Numbered from the stretch's first letter, positions 1 through 12,484 are shown. The stretch is DNA of 64,000 bases from Diphasiastrum complanatum (GCA_029204225.1 CM055111.1:15206523-15270522), one strand, 5' to 3'. The notes: a model not told the origin generated them from the letters alone. Made by a program: numbers and translations.

Positions 1-1255
1 CCCCTTCTTCAGGTAATCATGTAATTGCCTATTTACCTCAGTCTCTTCCGATGCATTCATTTGATAAGGACACTGTGCGATCGAAATTGAACCAGGTATA
101 AGTTCAATTTTATGATCAACTATCCTTTCAGGTGGTAAACCTACAAGAATGTCTTTAAAAACATCATTGAATTCTTGCCTAAGTTTATTATAGGCTTCAA
201 ACTCTGTAGTGTTCTCACTGGGTATATTCATGGCATTTATGTTAAGTTTATTATCATTGAAACAAATGAAATCTCTGTGAAAACATAAATACACTTTAAA
301 ATCAGAATTCTTCATGATTGGATTAAGTTCTCGATTAGAATAAGGATTAACGTTTTTTGTGTTAACACTTAAACTAGCCTTGATCTAACCCGAGAACAAT
401 ATCCACATTAGCTAATGCAACAATATGGAATTCTAGTTTTTCAAAGTAATCCTATATGTGCAATTCTACATCAGGAACAACATAATCCATAAACGTGGAA
501 TTGATTCCCGATGCCATTGTCACACAATATTTTTTCTCACTTTTTCTGGTAGGAAGGTTTAGCGTCTGCGCCAAATTTACATTAATAAAGTTATGAGTGG
601 ATTCTGTATCAAAAAGGATATTAACAACTTCATCTTTAACTTTACCTTTAATGCAAATAAGGTCATTAGGTCCAAAATCTCAAGAACCAAGAAAACATAC
701 ATCCATCTCATTACTTCGAGATAGATTACCTGAGGTAGAAGCTGATTTTTTGATGCCCTCTCGTGCAAGCCCTCGCCATTGCACTTGAAGCACAGGTTCT
801 TCTTACGAGCTTCAGCTATATCTTTGCCACCCTGGTGTTTTTTAAAGTTTTTCTTGGTTTTCTTAGGATTGTTGAAATTGGGATGTGTTTCATTAACAAC
901 TTTCCTATCCTTTCTCTTAAATTGAAAACTTTTCTTTGGCTCATTAGGCTGGTGACCCCTAGATGGCTTAGGTTTGTCATCAAAATACTTTGCAGCCCTA
1001 ATACCATCCTCTAGGGTTTTTGGATGGTTCCTATGAGCATCCACTTGGTAATATTTTGGTAACCCATCAATAAATATTAATATTTGTACCTTTGGTGGAA
1101 AGTCACTATAAAGTGGATTCAGGTACTCATGAAAATCTTGATTAATTTGTTTCAAACCTTTATTCATTGTTAAATGACTCAACTTTTGAAAGTGTTTATA
1201 GTCATCTAATAGTGGTAGGAAGTATTCCCTAAAAACTATGGAAAAATCATCTCAT
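1..1255 (-). mobile_element. Ty3/gypsy fragment: gag C-terminus, protease, linker to RT (runs off the left edge)
   Basis: Read on the - strand, the fragment starts in gag near 1255 and has a readable frame from 1182 to 577. That frame carries a basic stretch and a damaged zinc knuckle (CFKCNGEGLHERASK; the last Cys of CX2CX4HX4C is missing). Downstream, around 560-620, lies the retropepsin core LFDTESTHNFIN, with DTES where DSG is expected. At 1-60 the linker reads EVNRQLHDYLKKG, matching the segment just before RT in the better preserved element at 56001-62202. RT itself would lie left of base 1. Several frame changes are needed, so this is a dead copy. The order gag-PR-RT and the motifs make Ty3/gypsy secure; the lineage is not. 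Confidence 0.85.
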
Positions 1256-2195
1256 GTACAAGGTTGATTGCCTATTGTTTGTAAGCTCAATCCAAGCCTA
1301 CTTTTTGCAAGCTCAATCCAAGCTTAAGAGAAAACTACACCAAGCAATTTCCTAGTTTTGTCTCAATCCAAAGCAAAATTCAAAACAAATCTTTATGTAA
1401 ACTTCAATGAACTACTTCAAGCTAATGTTTACATAAAGTTCTCATTCCAATTCCATTTCCATTTGTCATTTCAAATTCAACACAAATTTTCACATTTCTC
1501 TCACTTTCCTAGTTCTTCAAATCCATGAAACCCGTGACTAGAAATGGAAAACTAATGAAGTTCTATGAAAACTTCAGATGTGTTTTTTAGATTTACAAGT
1601 CTGAAAATCAAAACTTCAAAATGAAAAAAAAATCAGAACTTCAAAACCTTTTTTATGCATAAAGTTACACTACCTTTTCTTTCTTCCTACATTGTCAATA
1701 ACATTAAACTAGTAGGTAGAAAGGTATAACTAATGGAGTCCTTATGAAAAGGTCACTTTTTATATTTCCTTTTTAGATTTACAGGTATGAAAAACAGAAC
1801 TTCAAAATGAAAATCAAAAGTCTTAATGCTTCATTTATGCAAAAAAAAACCACTAGTTTTGAATCCACAATCTAGCATGCTAATCAACAGAATATAATAG
1901 CAATGATCAAAGAATGAATAAAAAGATTTTAATGTATGAGCATTAGCCTCAACATGAGTTAGAGAGAGAGAGCTAGAGAGATAACAAGCAATATTTGTTT
2001 AGATCCAAAATGACATGAGATAGCTACAAAACTTTGGTTCTTCATCATTGATTGTGTGGAGAGCTACACATATTTATGGAGATTGAGGTAGCTCAAGGTA
2101 GAACCATATCTATCCATTCCAAGATGACATCTAAAGTGACATCTAGAGTCTATGTGACATTTGTCACTTGTCATGCATGAAATTCTACGCACCAT
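1256..2195. other. AT-rich spacer without a gene
   Basis: No coding signal is visible on either strand. It holds a divergent tandem duplication (listed separately), a short repeat of 'agctcaatccaagc' near 1286-1325 and a short GA run near 1960. Part may be the 3' end of the adjacent copia element, but no LTR match to the other side could be made. Confidence 0.5.
1545..1850. repeat. Divergent tandem duplication, two ~110-125 bp units
   Basis: Two blocks share the order 'tagaaa-ggtat/ggaaa-actaatg-agt-c-tatgaaaa', then 'ttttagatttaca', then 'cttcaaaatgaaaa'. They lie at about 1545-1635 and 1715-1820. They differ at many positions, so the duplication is old. No function is suggested. Confidence 0.5.
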
Positions 2196-2379
2196 ATTCT
2201 TCCTTCATGGCAAGGTACCATTCTTTTGAGGTGATAGTATCATATACATCCTTTGGATCCTCATGAGAAATAAAATAGGCACAATTAGTGGAGTTGATTT
2301 CCACTTGTTTTCCTCTATCTTCATAGGTAAGCCTTCTAGGCTCCGATCTTCCTCTTTGAGATCTCCTTGGTGAAAAAAT

Positions 2380-3927
2380 TCAAGGTGACTCCTCCTCAAA
2401 TCTCGGTCCCATCTCTCCATGATGATCTTCAAGGGTGATGATTGGAGTATCTTTGTGAGAATCTTTGAACTCGGCCTTCTCAAGAATATATTTTTGATCT
2501 TCATGGAATATCACATCTCTACTCTCAATTGTAGTTGAGGTAGAGGGAACATAGATCCTGTAAGTTTTCTTGTTGGATGCATATCCAACCATGATCCCTT
2601 TAACAGAATTAGGATCATCTCTTTTCCTTGTTTCCAAGGGCATATTAACAAAGCAAGTACAACCAAAAACTCTAAGGTGATCTACCTTAGGTTTTTTCTG
2701 AAACAAGACTTCAAAAGGTGTTTTTCCAGCAAGAGCATTGTGAGGTAATCTATTGCACAAATAATTTGCACAATTTATAGCTTCACCCCAATATTCAATA
2801 GGCAAAGAAGCTGCTACTCGAATTGCTTTAACACATTCACATAAAGATCTGTTTTTCCTCTCAGCTACTCCATTTTGGGATGGAGAATAGGCACAAGAAA
2901 ATTCTCTCTTTATTCCTTCACCTTCACAATAATTATGGAACTCGTTGGAGATATATTCACCTCCTCCATCGCATCTTAAAGCTTTAACTTTGCAAGAAAA
3001 CTGTTTTTCTACATAAGCTTTGAAGATAAGGAAGTGATAAAAAACCATAGCCTTTGAAGAAAGTAGATACAACCAAGTGTATCTAGTAAAGTCATCAATA
3101 AAGGTGACAAAACATGTTACACCACCACTACTTTTAGAAGAGAAAAAATGTACATCTGAATGTATGAGTTCCAATAAATAAGTAGTATTTATGAAAGACT
3201 TCTGATATGGCTTTCTGTGTGACTTTGCAATGGCACCAACCTCACAAGGCTTGAAATCTTTAGAAAGAGATTTTGGAAGACCAATAGCCTTCTCCTTCTT
3301 AACCATAGAAGACATAGATGTAAATTTAGTATGTCCCAACCTTCTATGCCACAGCTCCTCCTTAGATAACAAAACAACTTCACAAAGGTTTGCATTCTCA
3401 TAAGAATTCAACTTAAAAATTCCACCACATCTAGTTCCATCAGCAAGGATCTCATCTTTTCTCTTGATAAAACAAGTATTGGGGTTGAACTTTACATCAC
3501 AACCATTATCAAGCAACTTTCCCACACTAATTAAGTTCTTTGTAAGTTTTGGAATGAAAAGAACATTAGAAAGTGCAAGAACTTTTGAAGAAGCAAGTTT
3601 TAATGAAATGTTGCCAATTCCTTCTATTGGACACTCATGATCATTAGCTGTGTAAATAGATCTCTTGAGTCCTTTGAAAGGTAAGATTGAGTCAAATGAC
3701 TCCTTTTAACAGCACATATGTGAAGAGGCTCCACTGTCTATGTACCAAGCTCCATCTTTCTTGAAAGGTGATGAAAAAAAACTGGACACCATAAGTGATC
3801 CTTCTCCATCACTTGCAACAGAATCTTCTTCAATCTCTTTGAAGAGATTAGCTTGCTTGAGTTGGTTTTTCTTCTTAAAGCAATTAGAGGCATAGTGTCC
3901 CTTTTTGCCACAGAAGAAGCACTTCAC
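2380..3927 (-). pseudogene. copia zinc knuckle, protease and integrase frame with one stop
   Basis: One frame runs from 3927 to 2380 with a single in-frame stop at 3706-3708. It starts with the CCHC knuckle CFFCGKKGHYASNC, then the protease core WYIDSGASSHM. After the stop come the pre-integrase zinc motif (ELWHRRLGHTKF) and the integrase core. All three catalytic positions are kept: Asp in HSDVHFF, Asp in LRCDGGGEY and Glu in NGVAERKNRSL. The core continues to LRVFGCTCFVNMP. After 2380 the frame shifts and the linker RRSQRGRSEPRRLTY follows. Integrase inserts element cDNA in the nucleus. With RT absent the copy cannot act alone. Confidence 0.88.
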
Positions 3928-4050
3928 TTTCTTCTTCTTGATTTTTGAGTTAGAGGGATGAGACGTTTCATCCTCTTCACCATCTTGATCTCGATCTTTG
4001 GCTTTGTCTTTGTTGTATGCTTGAGAGAATTGGTTCTTACTCCTTCCTTT

Positions 4051-4597
4051 CTACTTGCCTTTGACAAAGAGGTCTTTGTCACTTCCACCATATTCAAGTT
4101 TGTTCATCCTGGAGAGTTTATAGCTTTGTCTAGATTCTTCAGAAATAAGAATTCCTTGAAGAGTTTCTAGATTAGGTAACTCCTCTTTAATAGCAAAAGA
4201 CTGAACAAGATTATCATAGTCATCTCTCAAATGCACTCTCTTCACTTCTTTGGAAACTTTGGAAAATCTGATTCCTACGAGTGAGTATTCTAGAAGTATT
4301 CTTTGCTTCATAGATGGTCTTTAGTGCATCCCAAGCTTCTTTGGCTGTAGTGCAAGACCTTATCTCTCTCAAAATTTCATTAGATACATTCATCTTAATG
4401 AAATGTACAGCCATTCTAGGTCTCTTCTTATATTTAGGAATTTCAACCTGTGCTTGAGGCTCCTCCTCAACACCAAGCACAATATCCATAACATCTTGGA
4501 GAATCAAAACAGACTCCATTCTTAACTTCCAAATTGAGTAATTAGAAGTGTTTAGTCTTTCACTGGCTTCTAGAATATATCCTCCCTGAGATGCCAT
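4051..4597 (-). pseudogene. copia gag (UBN2-type capsid), frameshifted
   Basis: The frame opens at 4597 and shows the copia gag signature: LNTSNYSIWKLRMES at residues 13-27, GVEEEPQ, KMNVSNEILREI, AKEAWDALKTIYEAKNTSR. It ends by frameshift at about 4300. The rest of the capsid (VHLRDDYDNLVQSFA, ELPNLETLQGILISEESR) continues in another frame to 4051. Gag would form the cytoplasmic particle that packages element RNA. It resembles the copia gag at 36452 on the opposite strand, but the two are clearly diverged. Confidence 0.85.
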
Positions 4598-5351
4598 TAT
4601 AATGAAGACTTCTTAGTTATTGGATTGAGATATGTTTGAGCTTGTTCCTATCAGACTTAGAGTTGCTGCTCTCTTCACTATAGGTATTTTCAAGGTTGAA
4701 CTACCTTCCTATGTGAAACACTTGCAACTATATTTGAGATGAATCTCAAATATTCTACAAGACAAGTTTTCTAGATCAGACACAAAAAGTGGTTTGAGAC
4801 ACTTTGGCTGGTTTGAATTCTACTTTTAGCACGTGTGAAATGCTTCAAAAGAAAACACTATTGACACTCAGAAGGCTCAAAGGGTGTTCAAATACTTCAA
4901 ACTCAGTCTTGACCTACAGTTTCTTGTGTTGGATGCTCAAAACAATGGATTCAGAACAACGTATAATCGAATCAAATCAAAATGCTGTCACTCGGATTTT
5001 GGACCTATCCCTATCCTCTTTAAGAGCTTATAACTCTTGCTAGACACATCAGATTGATCTGATTTTAATTTCTATGGAAAGTATAGATCAAATGCTTTCC
5101 ATCAAGCTATAACACTGCTATCTTTGGATCTATAAGTAAGGAGAACAAAGGGACTGGAAAACTCTGATTTTCACAAGTGCGGAATTTCAAAATTCCGTAC
5201 TTTCTTAATTCAGGTCTAAAAATTCAGTTCAAGTCCGATTTGATCCAAATACACTTCAGAGAAGAGTTAGAAAAAGTGCAAAACTGCTTTTTTGCTTGAT
5301 TTAGCTCTCAGTTTCTTGTACAATCAGAGTTGTTAGCATGCAAAGCTTAAT

Positions 5352-5366
5352 GTGGCTCTGATACTA
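5352..5366 (-). other. Primer-binding site (initiator tRNA-Met), copia element
   Basis: The - strand reads TAGTATCAGAGCCAC. This differs by one base from TGGTATCAGAGCC, the complement of the plant initiator tRNA-Met 3' end. It directly follows ...TTTTGTCA, a plausible LTR end. This fixes where minus-strand DNA synthesis would begin. Confidence 0.7.
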
Positions 5367-5700
5367 TGACAAAATTTCCAAAATTCACACGTGTGGGAAA
5401 TGTTCACAAGAGTTCATTTCTCGATGTTTCTTTCTCGTTAAAATAAGAGGGTTGGGAACTCCATTAATGCAAAAGCAACTGGCTCATAAAATGCAATGCA
5501 TGTTTAAACCTATTTATGTCTTCATTTGAAATTTATTGGTCAAATCGAATTTAGCAAAAATTTCAAAGTGTTTATTTTGCCATTTTTTTACCCAAGTTAA
5601 ATTTTCATTCTATCAAGTTGTTATGGGTGATTGTGAATTGGGGATTTAGATCCATAAATTCACCGTTTATATAGTATTGCTAGTTACTCCATGTTTTTTT
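5367..5700 (-). repeat. Putative 5' LTR of the copia element, outer limit unknown
   Basis: The segment starts on the - strand side of the primer-binding site with a TGTCA end. It contains a TATA-like run (CATAAATAGG, near 5512) that fits an LTR promoter. I found no matching LTR at the other end, so the far boundary is a guess. Confidence 0.35.
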
Positions 5701-6639
5701 AGTAATGAAAGCCCAAGGAGGAGTGAGGAAAATATAAGTTAATGATGTTTTTAGATGCCATTTTATACCACAATAAAAACCCAATAAACTGATAATAAGT
5801 GTTTGCCACTCGAAAATTCCAAATCAAAGTATGGGACGCAAGCAATTCCAAAGGGGAGATATGAACTAACTGAATCGAGTTGACCATTATACGGCCGTAA
5901 ATCTATAATGATGCCAAATATTATGGGTCACAAGAAGGTGTTTTGTCGGAAATTTGAGGCATTGGTCAGGACCCCTTTTGGATATTTCAAATTTACAAAA
6001 CCAGAAACCTTGCAAGCCATTTGTTTACTCTGAGAATATTAGTGAAGTTCTTTAACATTAATTAACTCGATTTCATGTGATTCCTTGGAAGGTAATTTTT
6101 TTACCCGTTGACCTTGGACGATGTCACATGAATGGTTAATAAATTGTTTTCGAATATATTTTTCCTCTTACTTGAATATTCAGTAACCTTTTTCTAATTA
6201 TTATGGGTCAATTTTCTATGATGATAACAAAGAAAATCTTTGAATAAGTCATTCAGATAAATGTGTTGGCACATAAATCATATTTGGTTATGTTGATGCA
6301 ACACATTTTTTGACTTTCAAGATTTCTTGATGCAACACATTTTTTCTTTGAAAGCTCTCCTAGGCCATATCTAGATCGGTATGCACTTTTTGGAAACTCA
6401 TGTGGTTTCCTAGTAATAGAGGGAGAAGTAGGAAGAAGAATAAGTTATCTAGGATAAACATATATCGTATAGGTTCCAAGAGGAATCCGTAATATGAATA
6501 GATGAGGGACTTGTTTCTTGAATAAGGATGAATAGGATATTTTGATATTATAGGATTCTTCTAAGGGTTGTGTTTAAAATCTAGTTAGAAGATGCAAGGG
6601 AAGAGATATTAGAAAACGTTCTTGTAGTAGAAAAATTGT
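5701..6639. other. Spacer without a gene
   Basis: AT-rich sequence with no supported coding region. A short imperfect duplication 'gatgcaacacattttttg/c' occurs near 6294-6345. Nothing else stands out. Confidence 0.4.
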
Positions 6640-7224
6640 TGATTACAAGTACGATCGACTTATATCAATTATATTATAAAAAAAAGTGGCTTGTTCCTTG
6701 CAGGTTGTCCTCAAAGAGTCCTTTTCCTTCTTTCGAATGGAATTTAGCTGAGAAAGAATGCATGTCGAATAACCAATTTCTCGAAATTGCTTCAAGAATT
6801 GGTTCTTTTAATCGGTCCAAGTGGAAACTAAGGCTGGTTCAATCTGACTAAACCAGGTCCTAGCCTCTTTTCTTAATAGTCAGAGAAAAATCCTCAATTT
6901 ATCCACATCAAGACTTTCTTTATTACTAACTGTTATGGACTCGAATTGAGACACATAGCTATTAGCATCCTCAGAGGCTCTTCCCTTGAAATAATCATAT
7001 CGAATCTTAGAAGAAGTTGAAGTTGGAGCCGCCATATCGTCCTAATCATTGTCTCCTTTGTCTAAATGAGATGAGCTAGGAAATTCTTCCTTCTCTGATT
7101 CAGGTTCTGGTTCTCTTTCAGGTCTTCTTGTTCGATCTATACGAGATTCCACTTTAGTTCTTTCTCTCTTACTTCTGTCAAAAATGGCTGATCGTGGTGA
7201 AATCAGAGGCGGACGCATGATCAA
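6640..7224 (-). pseudogene. Decayed Ty3/gypsy-type gag
   Basis: From 7034 the - strand reads MAAPTSTSSKIRYDYFKGRA, then SEDANSYVSQFESITVSN, a stop, and LLRKEARTWFS. A frame change follows, then LKQFREIGYSTCILSQLNSI. The pattern (F-G...ED...Y...FE, then A..WF, then F...F) is that of Ty3/gypsy capsid proteins. Just upstream, 7224-7042 encodes an acidic/basic low-complexity segment (RRPEREPEPESEKEEFPSSS) that may be its N-terminal leader. At least two breaks are needed, so it is not functional. No pol follows. Confidence 0.6.
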
Positions 7225-10200
7225 AAGACGAGTAATAATATTGCTTGATGTCGGTGAAGACTCTGGAATTACCTCTAAAGACTCTCCTCCTGCTAATTAC
7301 TCCACCAACATGGAAGAGATTTCTTCTAAAGGAGCGGAACCAGAACAAGAAGAACCTATTTCAAGGGAATACAATAATCTGCTGGTTCATGATCTTCCAA
7401 CGTTCACATTATTGACAATGCCATTAATGTTGTGCACGGTTTTATACATATTCAGCTTAATTATGTCTCTGAATTATGGAACCCGTTTGATGTAGAAATT
7501 TTGCTGCCAAAATTTTGTGCAGTATTATATTAAGAAAACTCGAATATTACTGCATCTTGGATTTTGAATAATATTCTTGTTTATATTGCAACACGCTTGT
7601 TTCATAGATCAGCATAATTCTCAATTTCTCTGACAATATCTTGATAACAAGTTTCGTGTCGTGCAGTCCAACAAAATTCTCCTTATTCTTTTAGAAGACA
7701 CCCAAGAATGATAATTTTCTTCTCAAATAGAGAAATAAATCTTTTAAAATAAGCAACTTGTCCCACGAATATTCTAAGCAAATGTCTATCTTGAATGCTT
7801 CTAAGAAAATTCCCTCTGAATATTTTGTTTCAGGTTTCTTGAACCACTACACGATACCCTTATTTCAAATAAGACCACTTCTGATCCTCGGCAATGGCAC
7901 CAAAAGTTTAGCTTGCTGAACTCATTTTGCTAGATCTTGTGTAGTATATAGGTTATCATTCCCCAAAAAGATCGGAGATATGGGTATTACTGATAAAAAG
8001 GTGTCATATAGTGTAATTAATAATAATTTGGTCATCAACAGATGTTCAAACAGGCAGCCAGTACCGCCTAATGTTCATAAATTAAATGCTTATTCCGGTT
8101 TACACATCATCATTCCAATATATCTAACAATCTTGTGTACACAATTTACACTTCAGCACTGACTCAAATTAGAGACCCCTCCAATTACACAAGACATATC
8201 AGAGAATCCATACAGTTCCCATACTCTATGACAACAATATTGCATAAGTAGTTAAGTCAACATGCAAATAACTTGGAGGATCCACACCACCAATTATTCC
8301 ACTTATCAAGACTGCAAATCATACAGTTGTACTAAACATAGATCCAAGACATTCTTGATGCAGCCTGAATTAGATCATTAGATTTATGTACTATGATGTG
8401 TATTCATTACAAGTTAGATTCATAACATTTAGTTGAACAGAGAGATTACTCTTGCTACTCATTTGCAAAAGACGTAATCCCGAAAATATTAAGATAGCAA
8501 GAGTGAGACACAAGCATATACCAAATAAAGTCCTCAATGCTTCTATCTGGAATATATTTCAATAAAACAACTAAATACATCGGCTCTTTATAGCCTCGTG
8601 GCTGTCCATAACTGCCTAACTGCTGTAACCAATTCCAATATCGAATTACAAACTTCGAGTGTATCGATTTTCTAAACATCGATGCCTATCAATTTTTCCT
8701 TAACCATTTACAAACTAGTATAGAAACTCTGAATTCTATAACAAAAGGCTGGTATACACCTTCATAACCAAAGTTTTTAACTACAAACAAAAGTAAAAAG
8801 ACATGAAAACAGATCATGTGAGCCTTCACAAAATTTCTCACAACCATGTCATATTATTGTATCTTAACTTTTTGTGGAGATTAAAAGAATGTAGAAGAAC
8901 ATTTTAGTAAAATTTTGATGGTTGTTCTTAACTTGTATGGGCAAATGTTTTATGGATTGCGACGATGTTTTTTTTGGTTAATCCAACAATTTCAACATTA
9001 TGGCAAGGCCTTTGTGACAGAATACCACAATAATAACTCAAATACATACATTTAGAACTTTAATAGATAATAACAAACTTCAGTAAAAGCATTGAAACTT
9101 CAATCTCTTATAATACAACTTTCATCTTTTGGTCTTTTAGAAGACGAGTTCGGACTTGTAAATCTAAAATTGCTAAATACCAGCCTGTTATTGAGTTCAC
9201 ATGAAAAGATCTGACATGATTAGATTTCTTGATGATTATTATTCCATTGTATTAGTCAACACAATTAACCAAACAAAGATGTCTTAGAAAAGACTCTTGC
9301 TCGCATCCATAGTCATCATGAAAATAATAAGAGGATGAGCAAGCGGAATAGCATCATATATTGCTATGTAAATTAAGCAGCATGAGAGCATGGTAAGATA
9401 AATAGGATTTAATGCACTTTTTAGGTGATTTATATCTAATTTGCATATTGTCATATATTTTGAACTTGAAATATATTTATGTTCTTGATAAATTTGTATT
9501 TTATAATAACAAATTTGATATTAGTTTGTTTTCACTTTTGAAGTTGTAGAAAGTCTACAGATTTTTGGTATTTTCTTTCAGCTTTTGAGAAACGCATTTA
9601 TTATCTTTTTTGCTAAAGAGGTAAATATCATTAAATTATCATGACGATTTATTTATTTTTAACATTTTAGGTTGAGAAAGCTTACACTATCACAATCACT
9701 ACCAAAAAAGTAGTTAAAGTTTTTACAATTGTAGAACTAAGTTTGCATATTGAGATTTAAAAGACTAAGAATTGTGTACGAAATGATTTTGTCAATAAAT
9801 AGGTGATCTTCATTTTATGATAGCTTCTTACAATGGGTTTAATATAACGATCACAAAATATGTCCATTCTTTTGGAATTTTGCAATTGGCAAAAATTCAA
9901 GAATATTTACAAAAAACATTCACAATAATCATGATCAATATTCATAATATTTCAGTATTTACGATCAACACTCACAAGTGTTCATAATATTCACTATCAA
10001 TACTCACAATAATTATGATCAATATTCAAGATCTTTGCTTTTTAGTATTCATGATTTTTTATAATTGTCGCCAACCATTAATCATGTAGTCTCTAGGACG
10101 CATCTTTGAAAAGATCAATTCTTCATCCAATATATGGAAGACGTTTTGTATACATCCTGCTAAAGAACACACTATTAGATATAGTAAAAATATTTTGGCA

Positions 10201-11640
10201 AAGAATGGATTTAGAATGATATTTCATATTTCAACAATCATGCAAATATTCTCGAGTCTTTGAAAAAGATACTTTGGCATGTGCATGTTTCTAGCAAAGG
10301 AAAAAGACAAGGATTACATCTCAAGTGATTAATTGCAAAATCCATGGAGCAAGAGTAAGCACATAAGCAATTTGACTAGTTTTATTCAAAATTTTGAATT
10401 GTAGTTATAGAATAACTAATGAGGACTCAAAAAATGTGGAATTTGATGGCAATCCAGAAGCAACCTGCTAGAAAAGTTCTAGAATCTAGCCTATCAATGT
10501 CTATCCTTGGTCTTGAATTACTATGGAGTTGTCATAGATCAAGAATTACAAGTTGATAATTTAAATTGATTACACTTGAAACAATAGGCACTAGATCCTA
10601 GCATGCGTTTAGCAAATTCATGAGGCTTGATCAAAGGACATGTAAGAACAAATTGCAGCAGACTGAAAGATGAAGCATATAGTCAAGAGATCGAGCTACC
10701 TCAGAGTTAGAATAGTTGCTCTCAATAGAAGTTTCTTCCAAGATAGGCGTGTGTCTTTTTTATATTGTCTAAGTTTGTTGAAGTGTCTTAATATGATCGG
10801 CAAGGCAGAGTTGTTGATGCCACTTGTAATTAATTATTCCCTTGTGGAATGTGAATTTTGCCTTTATTTGGGATGGAGAGGGCATCTTCACCACTCCGTT
10901 TGTCTCATTGCACCTAACAATTTTGTTTGCATTATGTCATATGAAATGTCTATTTCTTTAATGTGTCTAGAAGTTTGATTTTAAATTGAAAGTTGGAGCA
11001 AGCTACTTACATAATATAAATCTGAACTGTTGAGCAAGGACATTGTTACATGTAGAGAGTCAATGGGATAGTTGAACTATTGGAGATTAATCTTACTCCT
11101 ACTCACTTTATTTTATCTTCAGAGTATTCCTGTACAATGTAGATACTCACTCTCTACAACAGTCTGCAGAAATGAACTGTTATTCGAGACAATATATATT
11201 TGAACAGTCTACGAAAATACACAGATATTCGAAGTAGAGCAGCAAATCGACTCCGATACTCCACATTCAAGTTCGAAGTCAAGTTATCAAACAAGCCAAC
11301 GACATGAATCAACACGATCGTCACTATCGACAATCGACATTGATGATTGTCCACTATCGACACTGTCGAAGTATCGATACTATTGAACTATCGATTGTCA
11401 AATGGTACCACTCAAAGTGGAGCTCTTCCTATGCTAAATCTAATATAGACTACGTCATTGTTCGAACATGCTACTATATACAATAACTAATCATTTTCAT
11501 GTCTGTAGACGGTACAATTTTCATTAAATAGTTTAGCATTATCTTGTAAATACTACATCATGTCTAAACACATCAGTCACAAGAAAAGATTAGACACTAT
11601 CTCTGTAACTTTCTATATACAATAAATCAGAATAAGAAGA
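7225..11640. other. 4.4 kb AT-rich stretch without recognised genes
   Basis: The longest open frame here (10670-10978, +) resembles nothing I know and has no coding signature. The stretch holds a degenerate minisatellite near 9930-10035 and a patch of short 'atcgac' repeats near 11320-11400. No rRNA or tRNA pattern was seen. Confidence 0.45.
9925..10040. repeat. Degenerate short tandem repeat
   Basis: Variants of 'tattcacaataatcatgatcaa' recur about every 30-35 bases: 'cacaataatcatgatcaatattcataatatt', 'cactatcaatactcacaataattatgatcaatattc'. Three to four copies can be recognised by eye. Confidence 0.5.
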
Positions 11641-11649
11641 TGTTGCGAT

Positions 11650-12010
11650 TCAAAGGACCAGACCTCCTTCGCCATGCTTCAACTACTTAAGGTGTCGCTG
11701 CTTCTCATGCGACTCAAGATAAAGAGCGAGATTATTCACATTGCACTCATGGAGAAGACTTTATTCCTTTTGCCTTGGAAACTTATGGGTGTCTGCATAA
11801 AAAATTTGATGATTTTCTGTCATCTTGTGCAGGTTTTACAATGAAGCTCCAAGGGCGTGGTGCCTCACCTTTATCTATCATGACGACTTATTATCGTCAA
11901 CGAGTTTCTATCACTTTACAATGCACTCAGGCACTTGCAATACTTTGACGTGTCGTAGTTGCAGGAATGATTGCTTCACAGCTTCCTACACTACCTAAAC
12001 TTAGCTAGCG
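11650..12010 (+). pseudogene. C-terminal domain of an RT-bearing element, decayed
   Basis: Frame 11674-12004 (+) reads ASHATQDKERDYSHCTHGED, then FIPFALETYGCLHKKFDDFL, and later SIMTTYYRQRVSITLQCTQA, ending LAILRRVVVAG. I associate the pattern DFIPFA-ETYGCLH...FD-FL...YRQRVS..LQ..QA..ILRR with the C-terminal extension of RT proteins in plant and algal retroelements. That association is from memory and untested here. A stop follows 'HASTT' and no RT core is present upstream. A tail near 12120-12180 ('cttttattaatataacgtaaaag') could be the element 3' end. It sits about 1 kb upstream of the ALS3-like start codon. Confidence 0.45.
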
Positions 12011-12462
12011 ACTTACATCAAGCAATAGACTTTTTATAACTACTTTGTGAGTTTGTTGCTTTGTCATAGTTAATGTAGAATATCTCAATTCACCTTTACG
12101 CTATGTACATGTAGTTTGTACTCGGATGAGTTTCCCATCTTTTATTAATATAACGTAAAAGAAGTTTATTCTTACTATGCTATTGTTATTATTATTACCA
12201 AAATGTTAAAAGAGTGTGAAAGAGCCACGCAATCCCATTGAAAGAGCCCAGGATAAGAAGAAGAAAAAAGAAGTGCAAAGCTACGTGGCAGAAATCCTGT
12301 CGTGTCGAGGTGGAGGTGGCGGTGGCTGGTGCCCAATGCCGATGATCAGGTTTTCCTGCACCAGGTGATCCTCACTGTAAAGTAACTGACGGGGACGGAG
12401 GTTGTGGTATATGGTACCGACGGAGCTAAGCTCCGTCTGTTTACGATTGTCTTTATTTGTGA

Positions 12463-12484
12463 CGGGGGGGGGGGGGGAGGGGGG
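12463..12484. repeat. G-homopolymer tract upstream of the ALS3-like gene
   Basis: About 15 G, one A, then six G, within a GC-rich patch. It is followed near 12505-12525 by repeats of 'gctgc'. The location is about 570-590 bp before the start codon. It could form a G-quadruplex; the exact length is also the kind of place where sequencing slips. Confidence 0.8.

Larger units (their letters stand above)
2196..5366 (-). mobile_element. Ty1/copia retrotransposon internal region, RT and RNase H missing
   Basis: On the - strand the order is a primer-binding site next to a putative LTR end at 5367, an untranslated leader (5351-4598), gag, zinc knuckle, protease and integrase. The integrase frame ends at the hinge where copia RT normally starts (KEWYLAMKEEYGA, about 2205-2245) and then becomes unrelated sequence. 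About 40% of a normal pol is therefore absent. The coding part has frameshifts near 4310, 4050 and 2385 and an in-frame stop at 3706. The order PR-IN before RT is diagnostic of copia rather than gypsy. Confidence 0.88.

Noticed and set aside
1850-2195. Possible 3' LTR of the copia element
   Set aside because: No convincing match to the putative 5' LTR at 5367 onward, so it was left unassigned.
7184-7495. 103-residue frame (+) beginning MADRGEIRGGRMIKRRVIIL
   Set aside because: It overlaps the antisense of the decayed gag leader and shows no family features.
10670-10978. 102-residue open frame (+)
   Set aside because: No family resemblance, atypical composition and no splice context; treated as a chance frame.
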